From: Cellulophaga sp. L1A9 | GTDB taxonomy: Bacteria; Bacteroidota; Bacteroidia; Flavobacteriales; Flavobacteriaceae | Assembly (NCBI RefSeq): GCF_009797025.1 | Contig: NZ_CP047027.1 | Location: forward strand, 3,906,001 to 3,970,000 | Direction: 5' to 3' | DNA length: 64,000 nucleotides | Part shown: positions 51,198 through 60,832 of the stretch, piece by piece | How the letters are laid out: every line of letters starts with the position of its first letter | Numbering within the stretch: position 1 is the stretch's first letter | The notes under the pieces: generated by a model | Told to the model about the DNA's origin: nothing | Databases searched by the model: none | What the model saw: only the letters and a program-made list of their open reading frames with translations | Made by a program: the position numbers and the translations under genes

Positions 51198-52427
51198 ATG
51201 AGGAAGTTGGGATTTGTTGTGGTATTTTTTGTTTTGTTTTTTTCATGTAAAGAAAAGAAAGAGCATCAAGAGATGCCAAAAGAGGGGATGTGGGTGGTAG
51301 AATTACAAGTTATGGATCATCAACAATTACCTTTTAATTTGAGTTTAAATAAAGAAGCGAATTCTACGTATTCTGCAGATGTTTATAATGGGGATGAAGT
51401 AATTCATACCAATGAAATTAGTATTGTAGGGGATACCATCAGTATTAAATTTCCTGTTTTTGAAGGGTATTTAAAAGGTACTTTTGATGAAACGACCATT
51501 AAAGGAGATTTTATTCAAGAGAGTTTAGATAGAGTAGTGCCTTTTACGGCTACCTATGGAAAAACCAATAGATTTGAGCTTAAAAGTGATGCTGAGACTT
51601 CTGTTTCTGGAATCTGGGAAACAATATTTAGCCCCAATACAGAAGAGGCTTATATAGGGAAGGGCATCTTTGTTCAAAATAACAATAGTGTTCACGGTAC
51701 TTTTAGAACCACTACGGGTGATTATAGGTATTTAGAGGGAGTATTAGATGGAGATTCATTAAAGCTGTCCGCTTTTGATGGAGCACATGCCTTCTTGTTT
51801 AATGCTAAAGTAAGTGATAGTTCGCTAAATGGAACCTTCTATTCTGGAAACCATTTTAAGGAGCCATTCACCGCAATTAGAAATGAAGTGTTTGAATTGC
51901 CTGATGAAGATTCTCTTACGTATTTAAAAGAGGGGTATACTAAGTTCGATTTTTCTTTTCCGGATGAAAACGGAAATATCGTTTCATTATCTGATGAGAA
52001 GTTCAACAATAAAGCTGTTGTGGTACAAATAATGGGGACATGGTGTCCTAATTGTTTAGATGAAACCAAATTTTTAGTAGACTTTATAGAGAATAATAAA
52101 GACTTAGAGTTAGAAGTTGTTGCGTTATCTTTTGAATATGCGAAAACAGAGGAAGATGCTTTTAAAGCCATTAACCGTTTAATAGCGCGAGTAGGAGTTA
52201 CTTACCCCGTTCTTTTGGCACAATATGGAACTGCAGATAAGGAGGAGGCGCAGAAGAAACTACCAATGTTGAGCCATGTACTATCATACCCCACTACACT
52301 ATTTATAGATAAACAAGGTGTAGTGTGTAAAATAAAAACGGGATTTAATGGTCCTGCTACAGGAGAGAAATTTACTGAATTTAAAAAAGAGTTTAAAACT
52401 TTGGTAACAAATTTGTCTAATGAATAA
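51198..52427 (+). CDS. lipoprotein with C-terminal TlpA-like thioredoxin domain
   Basis: ATG 51198 (MRKLGFVVVFFVLFFSC) gives a lipoprotein signal with Cys17 and is preceded by the purine-rich GAAGGAATT; the frame to 51135 is too long. 409 residues. Residues 30-250 are beta-rich, with three similar repeats (SGIWETIFSPNTEEAYIGKGIF type), as in other flavobacterial redoxins. Residues about 260-400 form a thioredoxin fold: FDFSFPDENGNIVSLSDEKFNNKAVVVQIMGTWCPNCLDETKFL, with the active CPNC at about 305-308, and later SYPTTLFIDKQGVV with the cis-Pro. It is probably a periplasmic or outer-membrane thiol oxidoreductase; the closest functions are in cytochrome c maturation or oxidative stress. Confidence 0.9.
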   Translation: MRKLGFVVVFFVLFFSCKEKKEHQEMPKEGMWVVELQVMDHQQLPFNLSLNKEANSTYSADVYNGDEVIHTNEISIVGDTISIKFPVFEGYLKGTFDETTIKGDFIQESLDRVVPFTATYGKTNRFELKSDAETSVSGIWETIFSPNTEEAYIGKGIFVQNNNSVHGTFRTTTGDYRYLEGVLDGDSLKLSAFDGAHAFLFNAKVSDSSLNGTFYSGNHFKEPFTAIRNEVFELPDEDSLTYLKEGYTKFDFSFPDENGNIVSLSDEKFNNKAVVVQIMGTWCPNCLDETKFLVDFIENNKDLELEVVALSFEYAKTEEDAFKAINRLIARVGVTYPVLLAQYGTADKEEAQKKLPMLSHVLSYPTTLFIDKQGVVCKIKTGFNGPATGEKFTEFKKEFKTLVTNLSNE

Positions 52428-52433
52428 AATCGA

Positions 52434-52462
52434 AAAAGCCTCTCAAATATTGAAAGGCTTTT
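52434..52462 (+). terminator. terminator of the TlpA-like gene
   Basis: AAAAGCCT (52434-52441) and AGGCTTTT (52455-52462), with further TCAA/TTGA pairing inside. It ends in a T run and is symmetrical, so it may also serve the convergent leuB. Confidence 0.8.
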
Positions 52463-52485
52463 AACGGACTAATTCTGGGTATAAT

Positions 52486-53604
52486 TTAAATAATAGTGGA
52501 TTTACCCAATCCAATATTCTCATAATTCATAGTAAGACTGTCATCAGTGTCAACAATATTATTCGCAATAAAATCGCCAACATCATTGGTGCCATGTTTG
52601 CTTTTAGAATTTATATCGGGAGTGACTATTTTTTTCTTTAATGATTTGTTTACGGCAGATACAACCGCTCTAGATTCTTCTTCTAATCCAAAATGTTGAA
52701 GTAACATTGCTGCAGAAAGTATGGCTGCAATTGGGTTGGCAATATCTTTGCCAGCTGCTTGCGGATAAGAGCCATGAATAGGCTCAAACATAGCAATACC
52801 ATCTCCTATTGATGCAGAAGGTAGTAGTCCAATAGAACCACCAATAACACTGGCTTGATCAGAAATAATATCTCCAAAAAGGTTAGGTGCTAAAATAACA
52901 TCAAACCTGCTTGGGTTTAGTATCATTTGCATAATGGCATTGTGTAAATAAATACACTCTAATTCTACTTCAGGGTAGCTCTCACTAATGCGTTTTACTA
53001 CTCTACGCCAAAGTCTAGAAGTCTCTAAAACATTAGACTTGTCTATTAATGTAATCTTTTTACTTCTCTTTTTTGCTGCTTTAAATGCCAAATGAGTAAT
53101 TCTACTAATCTGACTTTCAGTATAGGAAGCAATGTCAGTAGCCGTTGCTCCATCTTCACTTAATGAATGCGCTCCACTGTAAATTCCACCAGTTAATTCA
53201 CGGTAAATTACAAAGTTCGTTCCCTTTAAAACCTCTTCTTTTAAAGGAGATTTTTTTAATAGCGTAGGAAATACCGCCACGGGTCTAATATTAGTAAATA
53301 CACCCAATGCTTTACGTAATTCAAAAAGTCCATTTTCTGGTCTTATTTTAGCATCAGGGTTATTGTCGTATTCTGGTAATCCAATGGCGCCAAAAAGAAC
53401 GGCATCAGAATTTAGACATAGTTTTATAGTATTTTCAGGGAGTGCTTTTTTTGTTTCAAGTATTGCAGCTCCCCCAATAAGCTCGGTAGTAAATGTAAAT
53501 TGATGGCCAAATGTTTCTTCAACCGCTTGCAAGCATTTTACAGCTTGAGCGATTACTTCTGGTCCGATACCATCTCCAGGTAAAAGTGCAATATTAATAT
53601 TCAT
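52486..53604 (-). CDS. leuB: 3-isopropylmalate dehydrogenase
   Basis: 372 residues, normal length. It oxidises 3-isopropylmalate to 2-oxoisocaproate precursor in leucine synthesis with NAD. The N-terminus LLPGDGIGPEVI, the substrate loop RPENGLFELRKALGVFTNIRPVAVF with its Arg residues, FVIYRELTGGIYSG, and the signature NLFGDIISDQASVIGGSIGLLPSAS with the metal-binding Asp pair are present, as is EPIHGSYPQAAGKDIANPIAAILSAAMLL. The start codon overlaps the leuA stop by one base (TAATG), so the two are coupled. It converges with the TlpA-like gene. Confidence 0.97.
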   Translation of the reverse strand: MNINIALLPGDGIGPEVIAQAVKCLQAVEETFGHQFTFTTELIGGAAILETKKALPENTIKLCLNSDAVLFGAIGLPEYDNNPDAKIRPENGLFELRKALGVFTNIRPVAVFPTLLKKSPLKEEVLKGTNFVIYRELTGGIYSGAHSLSEDGATATDIASYTESQISRITHLAFKAAKKRSKKITLIDKSNVLETSRLWRRVVKRISESYPEVELECIYLHNAIMQMILNPSRFDVILAPNLFGDIISDQASVIGGSIGLLPSASIGDGIAMFEPIHGSYPQAAGKDIANPIAAILSAAMLLQHFGLEEESRAVVSAVNKSLKKKIVTPDINSKSKHGTNDVGDFIANNIVDTDDSLTMNYENIGLGKSTII

Positions 53605-54776
53605 TAGGCAACGCTTTCAATATTAATATTACTTGTTTCAATAATTTGATGAATATCTTCATCAACTATTTCTTTTTTCTTATCGGCATAAACTAAAAAC
53701 TCTTGATAGACTACGTCTAACTGTGTTTTCGTTAGTTCATAACCAACAATTTTAGCTCTATACGCTAAGGCTGCTCTACCACTTCTTGCAGTTAATACAA
53801 TTGATGATTCATCAACGCCAACATCTAAAGGGTCTATGATTTCGTAAGTTTCTCTATTTTTGATAACTCCGTCTTGGTGTATTCCAGAACTATGAGCAAA
53901 TGCATTAGCACCAACAATTGCTTTATTAGGTTGCACAATCATTCCCATTTTCTGAGAAACCATACGGCTTGTGTCATTTAATAATTTACTGTTAATATTG
54001 GTGTCTAAGCCTAAAGTTGGGTGTTGTCTTAAAATCATGACAACTTCTTCTAATGCTGTATTACCAGCACGCTCTCCAATTCCATTTATAGTGCACTCTA
54101 TTTGGCGTGCACCATTTATTACTCCTGCAATAGAATTAGCAGTCGCTAAGCCTAAATCATTATGGCAGTGGCAAGAAATTATAGCCCTATCAATACCATT
54201 TACATTTTCATACAAATACTTTATTTTTGCTCCATATTCATCAGGCAAACAATAGCCTGTAGTATCTGGGATATTAACCACGGTAGCACCTGCCTTAATG
54301 ACTGCTTCACAGACTCGAGCTAGGAATTCGTTATCTGTTCTACCAGCATCTTCAGCATAAAATTCTACATCTTCTACAAAAGATTTAGCGTATGAAACGG
54401 CTTCAATTGCACGTTCTATAATAGCCTCTTTATTAGAATTGAATTTAAATTTTATATGAGATGCAGAGGTACCTATTCCAGTATGTATTCTTGGATGTTT
54501 TGCAAATTTTAATGCTTCAGCAGCAACTTCTATATCTTTTTTTACAGCCCTTGTTAATCCGCAAACTGTTGCATTTTTAACAAGTTTTGCGATTTCTTGA
54601 ACTGATTTAAAATCACCGGGACTAGAAACAGGAAAGCCTGCTTCAATAACATCTACGCCAAGAAGCTCCAAACGTTCAGCTATCACCAATTTTTGTGTGG
54701 TGTCTAATTTACATCCAGGAACTTGTTCTCCGTCTCTTAGTGTTGTATCAAATATTTGTACTATATCTTTGCTCAT
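53604..54776 (-). CDS. leuA: 2-isopropylmalate synthase without regulatory domain
   Basis: 390 residues. Catalytic TIM barrel: [14 protein letters not shown] (residues 9-22), [61 protein letters not shown] with the metal-binding HxH-type His, and [16 protein letters not shown]. It ends after the linker subdomains ([20 protein letters not shown], about 290-310), without the roughly 130-residue C-terminal leucine-binding domain of standard LeuA. So feedback inhibition by leucine through that domain is not possible. Bacteroidota have this short form; homocitrate- or citramalate-type activity cannot be wholly excluded, but the leuB partner supports isopropylmalate. leuC and leuD are not adjacent: the upstream neighbour is divergent. 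Confidence 0.93.
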   Translation of the reverse strand: MSKDIVQIFDTTLRDGEQVPGCKLDTTQKLVIAERLELLGVDVIEAGFPVSSPGDFKSVQEIAKLVKNATVCGLTRAVKKDIEVAAEALKFAKHPRIHTGIGTSASHIKFKFNSNKEAIIERAIEAVSYAKSFVEDVEFYAEDAGRTDNEFLARVCEAVIKAGATVVNIPDTTGYCLPDEYGAKIKYLYENVNGIDRAIISCHCHNDLGLATANSIAGVINGARQIECTINGIGERAGNTALEEVVMILRQHPTLGLDTNINSKLLNDTSRMVSQKMGMIVQPNKAIVGANAFAHSSGIHQDGVIKNRETYEIIDPLDVGVDESSIVLTARSGRAALAYRAKIVGYELTKTQLDVVYQEFLVYADKKKEIVDEDIHQIIETSNINIESVA

Positions 54777-54922
54777 TATATTTGCGTAGTTTTACTAGTC
54801 TATACGAATATAGATGTACTCTTATTAATTATATCTGTAGTAAAAATTCATTTACAACGTTTAGATAGTTTTTACGATACTCAAGTATTGGGTAATCAGG
54901 TAGTTAAATAATATTTTTTACG

Positions 54923-56467
54923 ATGACAAATGCCAATAAAGATTCTTTATTTGTTCTTATAAAATCACTTTCTAAGTCAGAAAAGCGACAGTTTAAATTA
55001 TATGTAGGTCGATTGGGGGTAAATACCGATGCGAAATTTTTAGCATTATTTAATTTGTTAGATAAGGTAAGGGAATATGATGAAAAAGTTATATTAGAAA
55101 CAGGAATTGTAAAAAAGGCGCAGCTTTCTAATTTAAAAGCACATTTGTATAAGCAAATTTTAATTAGCCTTCGTCTAAATCCTGTCAATCAAAACATTCG
55201 TGTTCATATCCGTGAACAATTAGATTTTGCTACTATTCTTTATCAGAAGGGCTTGTACAAACAGAGCCTTAAAATATTAGATAAAGCGAAGACTACGGCT
55301 ATTGATAATGAAGAAAAAAATATAGCTTATGAAATTGTTGAGCTAGAAAAAATTATAGAAACTCAATACATTACACGAAGTATTCCAGATCGTGCAGATG
55401 AACTAGCGATACAAGCTAAAGAACTTTCTGCTCAAAATGTAATGACCAGTAAGCTTTCTAATTTATCCTTACAATTATATGGGCAAATGCTTAAAATGGG
55501 CTATGTACGTAGTGATGAAGATTATCAATTTGTAAAGAATTATTTTCAAAGTCATTTGCCAAAATATAAAATTGATGCATTAGGTTTCAGGGAAAAATTA
55601 TGGTTATATAAAGCACATTTATGGTATAGTTTTTTAATACAAGATTTTTTATCATGCTATAAATATTCCAGTAAATGGTCCGACTTATTTTACGAACATA
55701 AGGAGATGATTTATTTAAATCCTGTGTTTTATTTAAAAGGGAGTAATTATTTATTAGAATCACTTTTCTATGTGCGGTATAGTTCCCAGTTTAAAGAGGT
55801 CTTAGAGAAATTAGAGGTTACAATAAATGAAAAAGATTTTCCTCATAATGATAATGTAACTTCATTGGCTTTTTTATACATTAATAGTAATAAATTAAAC
55901 TTACATTTCTTAGAAGGTACTTTTGATAAAGGCGTGTATCTAGTAAAAATTATTGAATATGGTATAATCAAACATAAAGATCGTATTGATATGCATCATA
56001 TTATGTTATTCTATTACAAGATTGCTTGTTTGTATTTTGGAATGGGAGATAACAAAACCTGTATTTCTTATTTAAAGAAAATCATAAACAATAAAAATCT
56101 TAAAATGCGGGAGGACTTAATGTGCTTTGCACGGGTTTTAAGTTTGGTGGCACATTATGAAGCAGGAATGGATTATCATTTAGAAGTACAACTTAAAAGT
56201 ACCTACAAGTTTTTATTAAAAATGAACGATTTACATGCCGTTCAAAAAGAGATGATCAAATTTTTACGTGGTTTAGGCGATATTTATCCGAATGAATTAC
56301 GCAATGAATTTCAGAAATTATACGATTCGCTTAAGAAGTATGAAGATCATCCCTATGAAAAAAGAGCTTTTTTATATTTAGATATACTGTCTTGGTTAGA
56401 AAGTCATTTAGAAAATAAACCAGTAGCACAAATTATAAAAGAAAAGGCAGCGACCTTAATTAGATAG
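54923..56467 (+). CDS. helical-repeat (TPR-like) protein conserved in Bacteroidota
   Basis: 514 residues, no signal peptide or membrane segment. Almost wholly alpha-helical, with repeated Leu/Tyr/Lys-rich helices (KSLKILDKAKTTAIDNEEKNIAYEIVELEKI, ISYLKKIINNKNLKMREDLMCFARVLSLVAHYEAGM), suggesting tandem TPR-like hairpins over 100-500. The N-terminus (SLFVLIKSLSKSEKRQFKLYVGR) is a distinct conserved motif seen in other flavobacterial proteins. Function unknown; a scaffold is likely. It is divergent from leuA, with 146 bp between; it lies 10 bp upstream of the EamA transporter gene and probably shares its mRNA. Confidence 0.8.
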   Translation: MTNANKDSLFVLIKSLSKSEKRQFKLYVGRLGVNTDAKFLALFNLLDKVREYDEKVILETGIVKKAQLSNLKAHLYKQILISLRLNPVNQNIRVHIREQLDFATILYQKGLYKQSLKILDKAKTTAIDNEEKNIAYEIVELEKIIETQYITRSIPDRADELAIQAKELSAQNVMTSKLSNLSLQLYGQMLKMGYVRSDEDYQFVKNYFQSHLPKYKIDALGFREKLWLYKAHLWYSFLIQDFLSCYKYSSKWSDLFYEHKEMIYLNPVFYLKGSNYLLESLFYVRYSSQFKEVLEKLEVTINEKDFPHNDNVTSLAFLYINSNKLNLHFLEGTFDKGVYLVKIIEYGIIKHKDRIDMHHIMLFYYKIACLYFGMGDNKTCISYLKKIINNKNLKMREDLMCFARVLSLVAHYEAGMDYHLEVQLKSTYKFLLKMNDLHAVQKEMIKFLRGLGDIYPNELRNEFQKLYDSLKKYEDHPYEKRAFLYLDILSWLESHLENKPVAQIIKEKAATLIR

Positions 56468-56477
56468 CATATTTCTT

Positions 56478-57347
56478 TTGAAGAATTCAAATCATCTTAG
56501 TCACTTATTAGAAATCAACCTGGCAATGCTCTTTGTTAGTACTTCAGGTACTTTAGGAAGGTATGTAGATTTGCCAGTACCGGTTACTATAGGGATTAGG
56601 GCAGTTATAGCGGTACTTTTATTATTGGTATATTGTAAATGGAAGAAAATATCCTTACGAATAGATAAAAAACATCTATTCCCTGTGTTAACAAGCGGAT
56701 TATTATTTGGCTTACATTGGATTACTTACTTCTATGCGCTTCGTTTGTCTAATGTTGCCATCGGTATGATTTCCTTATTTACATATCCTATTTTAACGGC
56801 TTTTTTAGAACCTATATTACTAAAAACGAAATTTCAAAAAATACATTTGTTTTTAGCTTTATTGGTTTTAGTTGGAATATATTTTCTAGTGCCAAGTTTT
56901 GACATGGCCAATGATTACACGCTCGCTGTTTGTATTGGGGTGCTGTCGGCATTGTTTTATTCCTTAAGAAACTTATTGTTAAAAGCTAAAGCTGCGACCT
57001 ATAATGGCTCCATGCTAATGTGTTACCAATTAATTGTAATAGGCGTTCTCTTGGCTCCTTTTTATTTTACGGTAGATTTTGCTGTTGTGCTGGGTGAATG
57101 GAAGGGACTCGTTGCATTGGCATTGCTGACTACCGCTATAGGGCACACCCTATTTTTAAATAGTTTTAAAAATTTTTCTATTACAACAGTAAGTATATTA
57201 AGTAGTGTGCAACCCATTTACGGAATTATAATGGGCGCAATTTTACTCCATGAATTTCCTGAAACAAATACACTGATAGGAGGCTTCTTAATTCTAAGTT
57301 CTGTAGTGATTGAAAGTATACGTTCTTCAAAAAGAACTAAAATCTAG
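56478..57347 (+). CDS. DMT-superfamily transporter (EamA)
   Basis: 289 residues with ten predicted membrane helices in two EamA repeats (about 8-135 and 145-285). Motifs: SGTLGRYVDLPVPVTIGIRAVIAVLLLL in the first repeat, GLHWITYFYALRLSNVAIGMISLFTYPILTAFLEP, and VSILSSVQPIYGIIMGAILLHEFPETNTLIGGFLILSSVVI in the second. Likely exports or imports a small metabolite; the substrate is not predictable. The start is TTG (56478) 10 bp after the helical-repeat gene; no ATG fits the first helix better. Confidence 0.92.
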   Translation: MKNSNHLSHLLEINLAMLFVSTSGTLGRYVDLPVPVTIGIRAVIAVLLLLVYCKWKKISLRIDKKHLFPVLTSGLLFGLHWITYFYALRLSNVAIGMISLFTYPILTAFLEPILLKTKFQKIHLFLALLVLVGIYFLVPSFDMANDYTLAVCIGVLSALFYSLRNLLLKAKAATYNGSMLMCYQLIVIGVLLAPFYFTVDFAVVLGEWKGLVALALLTTAIGHTLFLNSFKNFSITTVSILSSVQPIYGIIMGAILLHEFPETNTLIGGFLILSSVVIESIRSSKRTKI

Positions 57348-57658
57348 CCCTCCAAATAATTACCTATGCCGTTTTTATTTCTTTTATAATTCTGTTAATT
57401 CCCTTAGAATAAGGAGTACTTTCATTTAAAGAACATTTTTTAATTACATTAGATTTAATCCTTTAGCTCCAGTCTTATATTTAGTTTATCATATTTCATT
57501 AAAGGATTTGTATTTTCTAAGATAGTTCTTCTCTTAAAAGACGATTCACTGAAAAGATGTAGGGTTTCACTGATTGGTCAACTTAATAAGCGAATAGCAA
57601 TTTAAGTCTGTCTATTTTTATAAAGGTAAACTTTGAGTGCTCACCTAAAAAATACAAG
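57348..57658. other. intergenic region without recognised gene
   Basis: About 310 bp between the EamA gene and the YHYH lipoprotein. All frames on both strands have frequent stops, and I see no tRNA-like clover leaf, hairpin terminator with T tract, or exact TTG-N-TANNTTTG promoter. TAAACTTTG near 57627-57635 is off the -7 consensus by one spacing. It presumably holds the promoter of the YHYH gene. Confidence 0.6.
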
Positions 57659-57664
57659 TTGATT

Positions 57665-58699
57665 ATGTTAAAAAAAATGTTTGTAATTCCGATAGTATGC
57701 GCAAGTTTTATTTTTTCATGTAGTACAGATAATTCTTCAGATTCAACGACCGATGCTATTACTGATGATGATTCTGATACTAGTGATACAACGGAATATA
57801 TTATTCAAGAATCATTATTAAATTCGGCTTCATTAATATCTTTTGATATAGTTTCTTCACAACTAGAAGATGGTACTACGGCCGATTGTTATCAATTGGT
57901 TTTTTCAAGTAACCCTGATAATGTTGAAAAAGGACCTTTTTGCCCAGAAACAGATGAAGATATAGCCGGAATGAGCTTTTATGATGGAGAAACTAATCCT
58001 GGATTGCGAGTATGGGAAAAGGCACTATTAGACGATATAGAAAATGACGGTTATGATATTGTAGATGATGATGGTACAGTACATGTTGATGATTTTAGTG
58101 GATCGACTAGTAATGACCCGGACACCTATTCTTATTGTTTAGATGGTCAAGATGATGATAGCTTAGAGATTACTTTTTTAATTCCTGTGACTCCCGTATT
58201 AGCAGATGAAGTAAATGAAATTGAAGAAATAGAATTAGTAGGTCTTTCTGTTGATGGTATTCCTATTAATGGTAACCCACCATCTGCCATTAACGGTCCT
58301 GCAATGTTCAATAATGGAAGTACAGCAACGGTTACTGTGGTAAATATTCCATCACTCGATCCCTGTGGCGGTCATAATGACCCATCTGGTTACTACCACT
58401 GGCATATGATTCCTGAGGTGGTAAATCAAGTCTTAGAAGCTAATAGTATTGATCAGATTGCGTGTACAAATATTACGCAAACAACAGATAAAGTACTTTC
58501 TGGTTTTGCTAAAGATGGGTATCCTATTTATGCTTATGCCACAGAACCAGACGGATTAGATGAATGTGGTGGAATAGAAGCAGTTACAGATGAATACCCT
58601 GACGGAATCTATCATTATGTAGCAAGTACCACTTCAGCCCCAAATGTGCCTAAATGTTTAGTAGGTGTAGCCGCCAGAAATGCTTATGTAGTTAATTAA
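57665..58699 (+). CDS. YHYH-domain lipoprotein
   Basis: ATG 57665 (MLKKMFVIPIVCASFIFSC), 344 residues; lipobox FSC at residue 19. An acidic Ser/Asp/Thr linker follows (STDNSSDSTTDAITDDDSD). The YHYH domain comes in the C-terminal half: VGLSVDGIPINGNPPSAINGPAMFNNG, DPCGGHNDPSGYYHWHMIP (about 235-253), SGFAKDGYPIYAYATEPDGLDECGG and DGIYHYVAST. The family shares HxDxxxYYHWH and YHYH histidines that could bind metal; role unknown. Followed after 6 bp by a membrane-anchored partner gene, so they form an operon. Confidence 0.9.
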   Translation: MLKKMFVIPIVCASFIFSCSTDNSSDSTTDAITDDDSDTSDTTEYIIQESLLNSASLISFDIVSSQLEDGTTADCYQLVFSSNPDNVEKGPFCPETDEDIAGMSFYDGETNPGLRVWEKALLDDIENDGYDIVDDDGTVHVDDFSGSTSNDPDTYSYCLDGQDDDSLEITFLIPVTPVLADEVNEIEEIELVGLSVDGIPINGNPPSAINGPAMFNNGSTATVTVVNIPSLDPCGGHNDPSGYYHWHMIPEVVNQVLEANSIDQIACTNITQTTDKVLSGFAKDGYPIYAYATEPDGLDECGGIEAVTDEYPDGIYHYVASTTSAPNVPKCLVGVAARNAYVVN

Positions 58700-58705
58700 T
58701 ATCTT

Positions 58706-59302
58706 ATGCAAAAAATACTGTTAGGGTTGCTGCTTTTAATCAGCCCTCTTTTTCTCTTAGCGCATAACCCTTTATCGGCAATGTACCGCCTAGAAACTAA
58801 AAACGATGGTGGTGTATTACATGTTTTTTTAACTCAAGCAGCAGTAAATAAAGCTTTAGTAGCTATTCATGGAACCGATGTTATGAACACTGTCTCAGAG
58901 AAAGAATTTAAAGAACTAATTGTAAGTTATATAAAAGAAAATTTTAAGCTTGCTATAAATAATGTTGATATTCAGTTAAAAAAAGGAGGCATAAGATATG
59001 GCAGTCACGAAACAGATTTAACTTTTATCACTTCTGAAATACCTACGGTAATTAACAATGTTGCACTAGAAATAACGTCATTTAAAAATAATGAATACCA
59101 TCAGACTATTTTTTACCTCAGAAAAAATGATGGCACCAATGAAAAGATTATTTTAAATAGTAAAAATAATTTTAAAACTAAAATTGATTTCGAAAAAAAA
59201 GAAGACTATTCTTATTTTGTAATAAGTTCAATAATTGCAGTAGCAGCTATAGGATTAGTAATGATTGGCTTTAAATTTAGGAAGAAGAAACTGTCTCACT
59301 AA
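58706..59302 (+). CDS. hypothetical secreted protein with C-terminal membrane anchor
   Basis: 198 residues. Signal peptide MQKILLGLLLLISPLFLLAH at the start; one hydrophobic helix at about 173-190 (FVISSIIAVAAIGLVMIGF) followed by KFRKKKLSH, a positive stop-transfer. The domain between (about 25-165) is beta-rich, begins HNPLSAMYRLETKNDGGVLHVFLTQAAVNKAL, and faces the periplasm. I do not recognise the family. The tight coupling to the YHYH lipoprotein (6 bp) suggests a joint function at the membrane. Confidence 0.75.
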   Translation: MQKILLGLLLLISPLFLLAHNPLSAMYRLETKNDGGVLHVFLTQAAVNKALVAIHGTDVMNTVSEKEFKELIVSYIKENFKLAINNVDIQLKKGGIRYGSHETDLTFITSEIPTVINNVALEITSFKNNEYHQTIFYLRKNDGTNEKIILNSKNNFKTKIDFEKKEDYSYFVISSIIAVAAIGLVMIGFKFRKKKLSH

Positions 59303-59495
59303 TCAAGGTTTTTAAACACAAATAAAGCTAAGGCAGCTGTGTAAAAGTTAACTTTAGTGAATTAATAGTCTTACGTTTTTTTGTCCTGTAAATACGATCT
59401 GTTTAGTCATAGTGATCTAAAGACAAAAAAGGATATAGGTAATAGCTAAAACAATTGTTTGAAGTGATGATGTGGACTAGTATGTTCTCAAAAAA

Positions 59496-60194
59496 TTACA
59501 AACAAGCATTCCAAATAGCCTCATTAGGTGGTTCCGCAAGTATCGTTATAGGTTCTTTCTTAACAGGATGAATAAATGATAGCTTTCGCGCATGTAAGTG
59601 AATGCTCCCGTCCTTATTACTGCGGTCTGCACCATACTTTAAATCGCCCTTAATTACACAGCCAACAGCGGTTAATTGTGCCCGAATTTGATGATGTCTT
59701 CCCGTATGCAAGTCAATTTCTAAAAGAAAATAGTTGTCAAGCTTCTTCGCTACGGTATAACTTAGTATGGCCTTTTTGCTTTCAGGAACTTCTTTGGTAT
59801 TTGCGTATGATTTGTTCTGTTTGGTATTGCGTTTTAACCAATGGGTAAGTACGTCGTTTTGCTTAGGCGGCTGATTCTTTACCACAGCCCAATACGTTTT
59901 TTTTGCGTCTTTTTCTGCAAACAATTTATTTAATCTAGGCAGTGCTTTTGATGTTTTAGCAAAAACAACAATACCTGAAGTGGGTCTGTCTAGACGATGA
60001 GCAACACCTAAATACACATTACCTGGTTTATTATATTTTATTTTGATGTACTCCTTTACAACATCGCTCAAAGGGGCATCACCAGTTTTATCGCCTTGAA
60101 CAATATCGCCTGGGCGTTTGTTTATGGCGATTAAATGATTGTCCTCATAGAGGACTAGAAGGTTTTTGGCTGTTGAAAGTATTTTGTTATCCAC
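59496..60194 (-). CDS. RluA-family pseudouridine synthase
   Basis: 232 residues, catalytic domain only, no S4 domain. Motifs: VLYEDNHLIAINKRPGDIVQGD, then GVAHRLDRPTSGIVVFAKTSKALPRLNKLF with the catalytic Asp in HRLDRPTSG (about 67-75), LEIDLHTGRHHQIRAQLTAVG, and IHLHARKLSFIHP. It modifies uridine in rRNA or tRNA; lack of S4 suits the tRNA or small RluA-like types. The start is GTG (60192-60194), overlapping the lspA stop by one base (TAGTG), the same junction type as at recQ. Confidence 0.93.
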   Translation of the reverse strand: MDNKILSTAKNLLVLYEDNHLIAINKRPGDIVQGDKTGDAPLSDVVKEYIKIKYNKPGNVYLGVAHRLDRPTSGIVVFAKTSKALPRLNKLFAEKDAKKTYWAVVKNQPPKQNDVLTHWLKRNTKQNKSYANTKEVPESKKAILSYTVAKKLDNYFLLEIDLHTGRHHQIRAQLTAVGCVIKGDLKYGADRSNKDGSIHLHARKLSFIHPVKKEPITILAEPPNEAIWNACL

Positions 60195-60673
60195 TAAAAT
60201 TCAAGGTTTTTATGACGTATGCTTAAAATAAATATAAGAATAACTCCTATAGTGACCGATACATCGGCCATATTAAATATTCCAGTTTTAAAGATGCCTA
60301 ATTTTAAGATGAAAAAATCGGTGACACTACCAAAAGCAATCCGATCCATTAAATTACCAATTCCACCACCAATTACAAAAGAAAAAGCAAGGATCAACCA
60401 CTTGTTTAAATGTGTTTTTCTTAAAATATTTATTAGTATAATTCCTAACACAAGGACAGGTAAAACTTGAAGTAAAATAATTTTTAAAATAGGAGGGAAG
60501 CTTTGACCAAAACCTAGCATGGCTCCAGTATTTTCTACGTTCGTAAGAATAAAATTATCTTGAATTAAACGAATATATTCATTCTGGTCTACAGAATTAC
60601 GCACCATTTTTTTACTGATTTGATCGCAACCAATATTTAAAAGAACGAGAATAAGAATGGCTATTTTTTTCAA
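60194..60673 (-). CDS. lspA: lipoprotein signal peptidase
   Basis: 159 residues, four predicted membrane segments. The signature is present: ENTGAMLGFG (about 50-59), GGGIGNLMDRIAFGSVTDFF with the first catalytic Asp (about 115), and FNMADVSVTIGV with the second (about 137). It cleaves signal peptides of prolipoproteins after lipid attachment; the window contains at least five lipoprotein genes that depend on it. Followed by the RluA-type gene with a 1-nt overlap. Confidence 0.96.
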   Translation of the reverse strand: MKKIAILILVLLNIGCDQISKKMVRNSVDQNEYIRLIQDNFILTNVENTGAMLGFGQSFPPILKIILLQVLPVLVLGIILINILRKTHLNKWLILAFSFVIGGGIGNLMDRIAFGSVTDFFILKLGIFKTGIFNMADVSVTIGVILIFILSIRHKNLEF

Positions 60674-60832
60674 AAAATAAAATGGATTAGGAGCTATTAA
60701 AAGTATAAGTTGTTTCGGTTTTTTGATGCCTTAAATTTAAATGTGGCGTTCAATTTTTGGGTAGCGATGCTATGAAAAGATTGAATTCATTTCTTTTTCA
60801 AAATAAAAGACTCAAATAGCTAATACACTAAA

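Noticed and set aside
57348-57658. Possible small RNA or hidden gene in the 310-bp gap
   Set aside because: No stable hairpin with T tract, no clover leaf, no consensus promoter and no coding likeness on either strand.
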